A stretch of 64,000 nt of DNA, taken from positions 1 through 64,000 of the forward strand of contig NZ_JANHAV010000011.1 in the NCBI RefSeq assembly GCF_024464655.1, given 5' to 3'. Made by a program: the position numbers and the translations under genes. The stretch is from Halobellus inordinatus. Lineage in GTDB: Archaea > Halobacteriota > Halobacteria > Halobacteriales > Haloferacaceae. Shown piece after piece: positions 57,760 to 64,000 of the stretch (within the stretch, counting starts at the first letter, position 1; every line of letters starts with the position of its first letter). Below the pieces are notes generated by a model. The model searched no databases. It was not told where the DNA came from and saw only the letters and a list, made by a program, of their open reading frames with translations.

Positions 57760-58371
57760 ATGTATGACCTCGGCCCGGACCTCGATGCAGAGGTCCCCCC
57801 GGGAACGAACATCCTGGTGAGCGGTCCACCTCTCTCGGGGAAACGATCGCTCTGTCTCGACATCCTCGCGTCGGGCACGGAGAAAGGTGAGGGAGCGATC
57901 ATCGTCACTACCAAGGACGGCGCCGACCGCGTACTCAGAGACTTCGAGACGCGGATCGCGTACGAGGACCGCCCGGTGGCCGTCGTAGACTGTGTCACGC
58001 GCCAGCAGGGCGTCGGCGACATTCGCGACGACGAACGGATCAAATACACCTCCTCACCCGTCGATATGACCGGGATCGGGATCAAACTCTCCGAGTTCCT
58101 CCAGGCGTTCTATCAGGATCAGGGAATCCAGCAGAACCGCGTGATGCTGCACTCGCTATCGACGCTTCTGATGTACGCGGATCTCCAGACGGTGTTCCGG
58201 TTCCTGCACGTCTTCACCGGCCGCATCCAGAGCGTCGACGGCCTCGGCGTGTTCGCCATCGACGCGAGCGCCCACGACGACCAGACGATGAACACGCTGA
58301 AGCAGTTGTTCGACGGCATCGTCACCACTCAAGAGGACGGACCGCCGTCGGTTCGGCTGGCGGGCGACTGA
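57760..58371 (+). CDS. RAD55/KaiC-like ATPase fragment-type protein (HTR-like)
   Basis: RecA-superfamily protein of 203 residues. A Walker A-like GPPLSGKRSLCLDIL is at 22-36, then AIIVTTKDGADRVLRDFE and the strand LHSLSTLLMYADLQTVFRFLHVFTGRI. FAIDASAHDDQTMNTLKQLFDGIV matches the haloarchaeal RAD55-like/'HTR-like' group, often linked to transducer signalling. Walker A deviates (SGKR for GKT/S). ATG 57760 has a Shine-Dalgarno (GGAG) 7 nt ahead. The 209-bp gap before it (57551-57759) holds an AT-rich promoter-like patch (AAAAAGAATATTATC) but no other gene. Confidence 0.85.
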   Translation: MYDLGPDLDAEVPPGTNILVSGPPLSGKRSLCLDILASGTEKGEGAIIVTTKDGADRVLRDFETRIAYEDRPVAVVDCVTRQQGVGDIRDDERIKYTSSPVDMTGIGIKLSEFLQAFYQDQGIQQNRVMLHSLSTLLMYADLQTVFRFLHVFTGRIQSVDGLGVFAIDASAHDDQTMNTLKQLFDGIVTTQEDGPPSVRLAGD

Positions 58372-58427
58372 GCCGACCACGACGATCACGGCAGACGTTT
58401 TATCCCGGTCGCGTCTCTCCTCCACGT

Positions 58428-58856
58428 ATGCCTATCAGCGACGACGACGGACTGCGGTCGGTACTGGCTCACGAGACGGTCGCCGTAGTCGGGTGCTCGA
58501 CGACGCCTGGAAAGGCCGCCCACGACATCCCGGCGTATCTCCAGCGGCACGGGTATCACGTCGTGCCGGTCAATCCCTTCGCCGACGAGATCCTCGGCGA
58601 AACCGCCTACGACTCGCTTGCGGACGTTCCAGAGTCGATCGACGTCGACGTCGTCAACGTCTTCCGGCCGAGCGACGAGGCTGGCGACATCGTCGAGGCG
58701 GCGATCGAGCGCAACAACGTCGTCGGCGACGTCGACGTAGTGTGGCTCCAGCTCGACATCACCGACGACGAGGCGGGCGAGCGGGCCTGCGACGCCGGCC
58801 TCGACTTCGTTCAGGACAAGTGTATGAAAGTCGAGCACGCACGGCTCGTCGACTGA
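58428..58856 (+). CDS. CoA-binding protein (YccU type)
   Basis: Product of 142 residues with a Rossmann-type CoA-binding domain: TVAVVGCSTTPGKAAHDIPAYLQRHGYHVVPVNPFADEILGETAYDSLADVPESIDVDVVNVFRPSDEAGDIVEAAI. The GCSxxPGKAAHxIPxYLxxxGYxVxPVNP pattern is that of the YccU/COG1832 family. The later DFVQDKCMKVEHARL is also conserved. The biological role of the family is unknown. It is codirectional with the RAD55-like gene. Confidence 0.92.
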   Translation: MPISDDDGLRSVLAHETVAVVGCSTTPGKAAHDIPAYLQRHGYHVVPVNPFADEILGETAYDSLADVPESIDVDVVNVFRPSDEAGDIVEAAIERNNVVGDVDVVWLQLDITDDEAGERACDAGLDFVQDKCMKVEHARLVD

Positions 58857-58896
58857 CCGCGGAGAATTGCTTCCCGCCTCTGTTCGGCGTCAGCCG

Positions 58897-59259
58897 CTAT
58901 TTGGACGACGCAGAGCCGCTCTCGGTCGTCTCAGAGGCGGACTCGCTCTCGGTCGTCTCCGACGTCGACTCGCCTTCGTCCGTCTCCGAGGCAGCCTCCT
59001 CGTCGGTCTGCTCTGCTTCGGCGATGTGTGCTTCGGCGGTGACGCTCTCGACGTCGATCCCCTCCTTCTCGGCGAGGGCGTCGAGTAGCGCGCGCATCTC
59101 CGCGGCCTCGCGTTCGAGGCGGTCGACGCGGTCGCTGGTCTCCTGGGTCGTCTCACGCATCTGGACGACCTGATCGCGGAGGTCGTTCAGGCGCGTGTAG
59201 ACGTCCTCGGCCATCTCTGTCACCTTCTGGAGCTTCTTCGCCGTGCCTCCTAGTCCCAT
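58897..59259 (-). CDS. Coiled-coil haloarchaeal protein (DUF5798-like)
   Basis: Product of 120 residues from ATG 59259. MGLGGTAKKLQKVTEMAEDVYTRLNDLRDQVVQMRETTQETSDRVDRLEREAAEMRALLDALAEKEG forms one long heptad-rich helix. A disordered Ser/Thr/Glu tail (TSETTESESASETTESGSASSK) with a repeating ESAS/ETTES pattern follows. DUF5798 proteins have this form, from memory. It is codirectional with the ABC exporter genes upstream. Function unknown; a structural or adaptor role is possible. Confidence 0.78.
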   Translation of the reverse strand: MGLGGTAKKLQKVTEMAEDVYTRLNDLRDQVVQMRETTQETSDRVDRLEREAAEMRALLDALAEKEGIDVESVTAEAHIAEAEQTDEEAASETDEGESTSETTESESASETTESGSASSK

Positions 59260-59353
59260 ACGGCCCTCTGTGCGCCCCGGCTTTGTGTGCGTTCCGGCTT
59301 TGTCTGCGGAGCGGTATCCCTCCAGCGCAGACCGTCTCACGGCGCCGGCGGGC

Positions 59354-60421
59354 TCAGAGGTCATCGGCGTCGATGCGGCCGACGAGCCGACGCAGACCGA
59401 CGTAGATCGCGACGGAGATGGCAACGGCGACCCCGACAGCGGCCACTTCTGCACGCCCGGCGCTCCCGATTGCGAGCCGTGAGGCAGCGTTGATCGGCCC
59501 GTTCGGCAGGAGCGTCGTCCCGCCGAAGACGAACAGCACCCCGACGGAGTAGAGGAACTGGGCGGCCCGCCGTTCGGGCGCGAGCAACGCGATCGCCGCC
59601 CCGAGTCCACAGATCAGAAGCGCCATCGCAGCGACGAGCGCGAGGAGCGCGGGCACGTTCTGCACGCTCGTTCCGTTGAGTTCGAGGAGGCCGATCCACA
59701 GCGCGGCCTGCACCGGCGCGAGACCGGCGGCCGCGAGCAGTTTCCCGTCGACGACGTCGGAGAGCGAGACGGGTGCAACGCGGAGCAGTTCGAGCGTGCC
59801 GCGGTCGATCTCCTCGGTCAGAGAGTCGACGGCGACTGACCCGGAGATGAACACCGGTAGGAAGAGCAACAGCGGCAGCAGGATGGTGTAGGTGAAGCTA
59901 AAGTACGGGCTGGAGGTCGCTTCCGGCGGCAGTTCGAGGGGGAGCGAGTCCAGATACGCAGCCCGGTCAGTACGCTCGGCGCGCTCGAACGAGCGGACCA
60001 CGTCGCGCAGCTGGACGACGACGATGGTCGTCTGGACGTTCGAGTCGGGCGCGACGGCCCTGACGAACACCCGCTGATCCCGCGTCTCCGCGACGAGGAC
60101 GGCGTCGATGCCGGTCGCTCGATACTCCTGGAACGCCCGCATCGCCGTCTCCTCGGAGCGGTAGAACTGTGCGTCGACGCCGCGCACCTCCTGTGACGCC
60201 CGGATCAGGTCCTCAGCGGCGTCGCCGGTGACCGCGACGTCGACCTCGTAGCCGTCGACCTGTCCCGGATCGTACAGCGAGACGAGCCCCACGACGAGGA
60301 ACGAGGAGAACGCCGCGATGAATAACTGGAGCGCGAGCGCGAGCACGATCGTCTTCTCCTTTCGGAGGCTCCCCAGTTCGCGGCGCGCGATCGTCAGCCG
60401 CGGGTCGGTGCGATCACCCAA
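59354..60421 (-). CDS. ABC-2 type exporter permease
   Basis: Product of 355 residues. A cytoplasmic start (RLTIARRELGSLRKEKTIVLALALQLFIAAFSSFLVVGL) is followed by an external domain of about 130 residues and five C-terminal helices (YTILLPLLLFLPVFISGSVAVDSLTEEIDRGTLELLRVAPVSLSDVVDGKLLAA). The EEIDRGTLELLR-type coupling motif is typical of NatB/ABC-2 permeases. It overlaps the next gene by 8 bp and forms an exporter with that permease-protease protein and the ATPase upstream. The substrate is unknown. Confidence 0.88.
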   Translation of the reverse strand: MGDRTDPRLTIARRELGSLRKEKTIVLALALQLFIAAFSSFLVVGLVSLYDPGQVDGYEVDVAVTGDAAEDLIRASQEVRGVDAQFYRSEETAMRAFQEYRATGIDAVLVAETRDQRVFVRAVAPDSNVQTTIVVVQLRDVVRSFERAERTDRAAYLDSLPLELPPEATSSPYFSFTYTILLPLLLFLPVFISGSVAVDSLTEEIDRGTLELLRVAPVSLSDVVDGKLLAAAGLAPVQAALWIGLLELNGTSVQNVPALLALVAAMALLICGLGAAIALLAPERRAAQFLYSVGVLFVFGGTTLLPNGPINAASRLAIGSAGRAEVAAVGVAVAISVAIYVGLRRLVGRIDADDL

Positions 60422-62243
60422 GGCGGCTCACCACCGTGAGATTGTAGGCCGTGTGAACGAGCACGCTGCCGACGAAGGCGGCCGCATACCAGCGGACGTC
60501 ACGCCGCGCGCCGAGCGCGGTCAGTCCCGCGGTGACGACATGGAGCACGAGCGGCGCGAACAGCAGTCCCGCCGCCGAGAACACGCCGATGCCCGAGGGC
60601 GCGAATGCGGCCTGTCCGAGCGCCAGCTCGGGGAGCCCGACCACCTGCGCGACCGCGGTGAACTTCTCGCCGACGAAGAACCCGAGGCCGGAGAGCGCGC
60701 CGAGGACGAGCGCGACGCGTCGCGTTCGCGGGAACGTGTCGCTCTCGAAGACCGCGTAGACGTGCAGACTCTTGGCGAGTTCCTCGACGAGTGCGACGAC
60801 CACGAGGAGGAGGGGCACAGTGAGCGAGACCGGTAGGGCGAAAAGCACCGCGATCGCGAGCAGTTCCGCGACGAAGACGAACGGAATCGACAGCCCCGAG
60901 AGGACAGCGACGTCCCGCGGGCGCGACACCTGCGCGTCGAGCGCGTCGAGGAATTTCAGCGGGACGGGACGCTGGGTGAACAGGTCCTCTTCTCTGTAGA
61001 TGCCGACGCCGAGCAGGAACAACACGCCGGCACAGAGGACGAACGGTCCCGTCGCGAAGAGGAACGCGCCCGGTGTCACCGACTCCAGCGGCTGGAGATC
61101 CCGGACCACGACCGTCAGCGGCGAGATGAGCGCAATCGGCGTGACGTTCGCGAAGATCGCGGGCACGAACGTGTACGCAGTCAGGAACACCGACACCGTG
61201 ACCGTGACGAACGTGAGTTCCTTGAACGAACGCGCGAACATCGCGCCGGCGAACGTCGCCGCGAGAAACACCAACGCGATGGGTATCACGGCCGCGACGG
61301 CGACGACGCTGCCGCCGACGCCTAACGCGACGAGCGCCGTCAGCGCGAGCATCGCGGCGAGATACGGGAGGGTCTTGCCGGCGACGATGTCGCCCGGCGA
61401 GATGGGGGCCACGAGCAGGAGTTCGCCGCGGCGGTTGATCCGCTCGTTGAGCATCGTGCTCCCGTAGGCCTGCACCACGAAGTTCATCGGAACCAGAAAG
61501 GCGAACGCCAAGACGAGCGAGCCGAAGGGGAAGGGCGGTTGGATCTCCGCCGGCGACCCGGAGCTTCCGCCGCCGAGCGGATTGATTCCACTCAGCGCGG
61601 GGACGCCGAGCGGGCCGCCAGATCCAGTCGACGCGGCTGTCTCCTCGTCGTCTGTGGTGCCGTCAGAGCCGGTCTCCGCGCCGTCGGTCGCGCCGCCCGC
61701 ACCGCCGTCGGCTCCGCTTCCGATCCCACTTCCGGATCCGCCATCGTCGTCAGCGACAGCAGCGTCCGGGATCCCCGCCGAGCGCGAGACGTACTGGAGG
61801 ACGACGACGACCGGAAACGCCGCTGAGCCGTTCTCCTGAGAGCGCATCAGGCCGACGTTGTACGCCCGAACCGCAGACCGAAGTTCCGAGAGCGCCGCGC
61901 GTCCCTTCGGCGTGTCGGCGGCGCGGAATTGTCCCTCTCGCACGAGGACGTCGACGTCGCCGTCGCGGAGCGCGTCCGGATCCGGGGGGCGCGCGTCGAG
62001 TGCGACGCTCCGCTCGACGGGCTCTCGATACGGGCTGTCCTGGTCGACGCCGACACGGTAGATGTCGCGGTCGAGTGCGACCCCACCGGCGAACGCGCCG
62101 GCCCCGAGGATCGTTCCCGCGAGTACGAGCGCGAGCACGCCGAGCACCGCCGTTCGACGGTCGACGATCCCCGCCGAGCGTTCGACCTCCCAGCGGGCGA
62201 TCCGGACGACCGCCGCGACGCGTTCGCGCAGCGAGCGCGTCAC
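60414..62243 (-). CDS. ABC-2 permease fused to a PrsW-type intramembrane protease domain
   Basis: Product of 609 residues with two parts. The first 440 are a NatB-like permease: start helix, an external domain with a Gly/Asp-rich linker (about 165-215), and helices with INRRGELLLVAPISPGDIVAGK. The last 170 form eight or so helices with protease motifs of the PrsW/CPBP group: EELAK (487-491), Glu526 (FFVGEKFTA), His568 (LVLHVVTAG) and His597 (LVHTAYN). All four expected polar positions are present, so the domain may be active. It sits between the ATPase and the other permease with overlaps of 4 and 8 bp. Confidence 0.87.
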   Translation of the reverse strand: MTRSLRERVAAVVRIARWEVERSAGIVDRRTAVLGVLALVLAGTILGAGAFAGGVALDRDIYRVGVDQDSPYREPVERSVALDARPPDPDALRDGDVDVLVREGQFRAADTPKGRAALSELRSAVRAYNVGLMRSQENGSAAFPVVVVLQYVSRSAGIPDAAVADDDGGSGSGIGSGADGGAGGATDGAETGSDGTTDDEETAASTGSGGPLGVPALSGINPLGGGSSGSPAEIQPPFPFGSLVLAFAFLVPMNFVVQAYGSTMLNERINRRGELLLVAPISPGDIVAGKTLPYLAAMLALTALVALGVGGSVVAVAAVIPIALVFLAATFAGAMFARSFKELTFVTVTVSVFLTAYTFVPAIFANVTPIALISPLTVVVRDLQPLESVTPGAFLFATGPFVLCAGVLFLLGVGIYREEDLFTQRPVPLKFLDALDAQVSRPRDVAVLSGLSIPFVFVAELLAIAVLFALPVSLTVPLLLVVVALVEELAKSLHVYAVFESDTFPRTRRVALVLGALSGLGFFVGEKFTAVAQVVGLPELALGQAAFAPSGIGVFSAAGLLFAPLVLHVVTAGLTALGARRDVRWYAAAFVGSVLVHTAYNLTVVSRLG

Positions 62244-63268
62244 TGCCGGCGACCCCCCTCAGGGTCGGTCTGGATGGCGTCGGCGTCGACGTCGGAAGGT
62301 GCTCGCCCGTCGCTCTCTGCCCGCGCTCGCGTGCCGCTCGCTTTCGGCTCTCGGCCCTGCCCCTCGGCCGCGGCGGGCGGCGTCTCGCGGGCGAGGTCGA
62401 GGAAGATGTCTTCGAGGCTCTGCTCTCGCGTGCGGATGTCGACGACCTCGCCTCCGGCCGCGGTGGCTTGCTCCCGGACCGCCTCGACGGCGTCCATATC
62501 GGGGACGACGGTGCGGTAGCGCTCCGCCCCCGATTCCGACCGTCGGTCGGGCGTCGCGCCGTCGACCGAGACAGTGGTGAACACGTGGTAGTCGGTGCTC
62601 CCGTGGGCCGCGCGGATTTCGGGGACGGTCCCGCGGGCGATGATCTCTCCCCGATTCATAATCACGACCCGGTCGCAGACGCTCTCGACGTGATAGAGGT
62701 TGTGCGCGCTGAAGAGGACGGTCTTGCCCTGATCGGCGAGTTCGCGAGTGAACTCCAGCACGTAGTTCGTCGTCAGCGGGTCCAGCCCCGAGGCGGGCTC
62801 GTCGTAGATGAGGAGGTCGGGATCGTTGACCAGCGAGCGGGCGATCGCGACCTTCCGCTTCATCCCCTTCGACATATCGCCTAAGCGCCGCTCGCGGTGT
62901 TCGAGTTCGAGGCGGTCGAGCGTCGATTCGGTTCGCTCTGTCGCCGCCTCGCGCGGGACGTCGTAGAGGTCGGCGAAGAACTGCAGATACGACCGCGGCG
63001 TCATATCCTCGTACAGCGGTGATTCCTCCGGGAGGAAGCCGAGGTTCCGACGCATCTCCGGGTCGCCGGCGTCGCGACCGGCGACCTCGGCAGTCCCACT
63101 CGTGGGCTCGACGAGCCCGGCGAGCATCTTCAGCGTCGTCGTCTTGCCCGCGCCGTTCGGGCCGACGACGCCGAATATTTCCCCCGTCTCGACCTCGAAG
63201 TCGCTGCCGACGACGGCGGGAAAGTCACCGTACGTCTTCCGCAGCCCTTCGACCCGTATCATCGCCAT
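62240..63268 (-). CDS. ABC exporter ATP-binding protein
   Basis: Product of 342 residues, DrrA/NatA-like. [51 protein letters not shown] has the Walker A. GFLPEESPLYEDMT (Q-loop), MSKGMKRKVAIARSL (a signature with MSKG in place of LSGG) and LLIYDEPASGLDP (Walker B) follow. The C-terminal 110 residues include a NatA-type domain and a disordered acidic tail. It is first in the minus-strand exporter operon; the permease-protease gene overlaps it by 4 bp. Confidence 0.93.
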   Translation of the reverse strand: MAMIRVEGLRKTYGDFPAVVGSDFEVETGEIFGVVGPNGAGKTTTLKMLAGLVEPTSGTAEVAGRDAGDPEMRRNLGFLPEESPLYEDMTPRSYLQFFADLYDVPREAATERTESTLDRLELEHRERRLGDMSKGMKRKVAIARSLVNDPDLLIYDEPASGLDPLTTNYVLEFTRELADQGKTVLFSAHNLYHVESVCDRVVIMNRGEIIARGTVPEIRAAHGSTDYHVFTTVSVDGATPDRRSESGAERYRTVVPDMDAVEAVREQATAAGGEVVDIRTREQSLEDIFLDLARETPPAAAEGQGREPKASGTRARAESDGRAPSDVDADAIQTDPEGGRRQ

Positions 63269-63442
63269 TGTCGAGCGCCACGGAGGCTCCCAAAATAAAA
63301 CCCGTCGGCGAGTGGCCCATTCGACCGCATCACTGCGGGGAAGAAGGCGAGATCACGGGAGCCCAGCATATCGAGCGTGTTGGTGTGCTGACGGAAATAC
63401 TCAAGTTGCCGACTGCGGAGATACTACTCGACGGAGGCAAGT

Positions 63443-64000
63443 GTGAACGAGGATGGGGAGTCTGAAGGGGGGGAGCGAGAACCGATCGGCAGCGACGCCG
63501 CCGAACCGGACGCGACCGACGAGGCTCCTGGTGTGTTCAGCGGGACGATCGGTCCCGACGGACTCGACCGTGAGGCAGGCGAGAACAGTGCAGCGGGCGA
63601 GGGTGGAGACGGGGGAGAAGACGACGGCGGCCTCGACATTCCGCTCCCGTGGAACACCATTCCGAGCGACGACGATGCGGACGGGACAGACGACGACGCC
63701 GATTCGGCCGGTGAATCGACCGCCGAAGACGAAGGCGGCGGTGAGAGACGCGAGACAGCCGCCGATCCCGATTGCTTCCAGGATCTTCACTTCGTCGGGC
63801 CGAAGACCGCGGCTCTGCTCCGGGATTCGGAGATTTCGCTCACGGACTTTCTCGAGAAGCGCATCGCCTACCGCGATCTAACGGCGGCGGGCGTCAACCC
63901 GGGCGTCGCCGCCAAGATTCGCCGTGAGCACTCCCTCTCGTGGTCGCTCGATGGCGGCGGTACCGACCTCGGTCGGCGCTCCTCGCAGGTGCGCGGCCTC
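63443..64000 (+). CDS. Acidic protein with a helix-hairpin-helix-like domain (DUF7409-like), 3' end outside window
   Basis: Open frame of at least 186 codons that leaves the right edge. GTG 63443 is the chosen start because a GGAGG Shine-Dalgarno lies 5 nt upstream. The first 125 residues are very acidic and Gly-rich, hence disordered, with one short ordered-looking string (GLDIPLPWNTIPSDDD). Then comes DLHFVGPKTAALLRDSEISL followed by RIAYRDLTAAGVNPGVAAKIRREHSL, which looks like a helix-hairpin-helix. I associate it with haloarchaeal DUF7409, from memory. Function unknown; HhH suggests nucleic-acid contact. Confidence 0.7.
   Translation, partial: MNEDGESEGGEREPIGSDAAEPDATDEAPGVFSGTIGPDGLDREAGENSAAGEGGDGGEDDGGLDIPLPWNTIPSDDDADGTDDDADSAGESTAEDEGGGERRETAADPDCFQDLHFVGPKTAALLRDSEISLTDFLEKRIAYRDLTAAGVNPGVAAKIRREHSLSWSLDGGGTDLGRRSSQVRGL

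Overview
The window is a GC-rich chromosomal segment of a halophilic archaeon (class Halobacteria). This follows from the very acidic proteins, a TFB transcription factor, archaeal aMBF1, a halocyanin, a ba3-type oxidase in the Natronomonas-like gene order, a PGF-CTERM cobalamin-binding protein, archaeal ether-lipid DGGGP synthase, archaeal-type triosephosphate isomerase and TATA boxes about 25-35 nt upstream of many start codons (leaderless or short-leader transcripts). The genus cannot be fixed from the sequence alone. About 68 protein-coding genes, one tRNA and two families of short palindromic repeats are supported.

Layout. 1-4.4 kb: end of a peroxiredoxin, cytochrome bd oxidase (cydAB), two small membrane proteins, a small acidic protein and Dps, which together read as an oxygen/oxidative-stress neighbourhood. 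4.5-12.7 kb: housekeeping and stress genes (arfA, HAD phosphatase, DJ-1/PfpI, OsmC, UPF0173 hydrolase, AIM24, FAH hydrolase) and a two-gene GMC/gluconate-dehydrogenase-like operon with a perfect iron-box palindrome. 13-18.7 kb: hisC, adenylate kinase and a CDP-alcohol phosphatidyltransferase (overlapping genes), an HtrA-like lipoprotein protease, aMBF1, tpiA and a DICT protein. 18.8-25.7 kb, minus strand: HerA-like ATPase, DNA polymerase IV, an Lrp-type regulator and the 2-oxoacid:ferredoxin oxidoreductase korAB. 25.9-34.2 kb: aroC, aroA, the cobalamin importer btuF/btuCD and a TFB.

34.3-45 kb is a respiratory biogenesis island: halocyanin, a PaaB-like partner protein plus an AhbC-type radical SAM enzyme (heme synthesis through siroheme), the ba3 oxidase subunits, a SafE-like membrane protein and a FixI/CcoI-like copper P-type ATPase. 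With cydAB this gives two terminal oxidases of different classes. 45-53 kb: universal stress protein, Trm5-like tRNA methyltransferase, tRNA-Thr(CGU), a PAS histidine kinase, an MscS channel, then a decayed, gene-poor stretch (about 51.1-51.9 kb) rich in repeats, and a LUD protein. 53-64 kb: a LolDE/MacB-like transporter divergent from a LolA-like protein, DGGGP synthase, a RAD55-like ATPase, a CoA-binding protein, and a three-gene ABC exporter in which one permease is fused to a PrsW-type membrane protease domain.

The most unusual feature is a dispersed family (family A, eight copies, 73-80 bp) of doubly palindromic elements. Six of the eight begin on the last base of a stop codon, four of these in well-supported complete genes with a well-preserved element. 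The outer arms are conserved while the inner stem exists in at least four different sequences that all keep pairing. A second palindrome family (family B, 81 bp, ends ATACTGTCGGACAG) has two full copies, one half copy and one miniature, and twice lies directly next to a family A copy.
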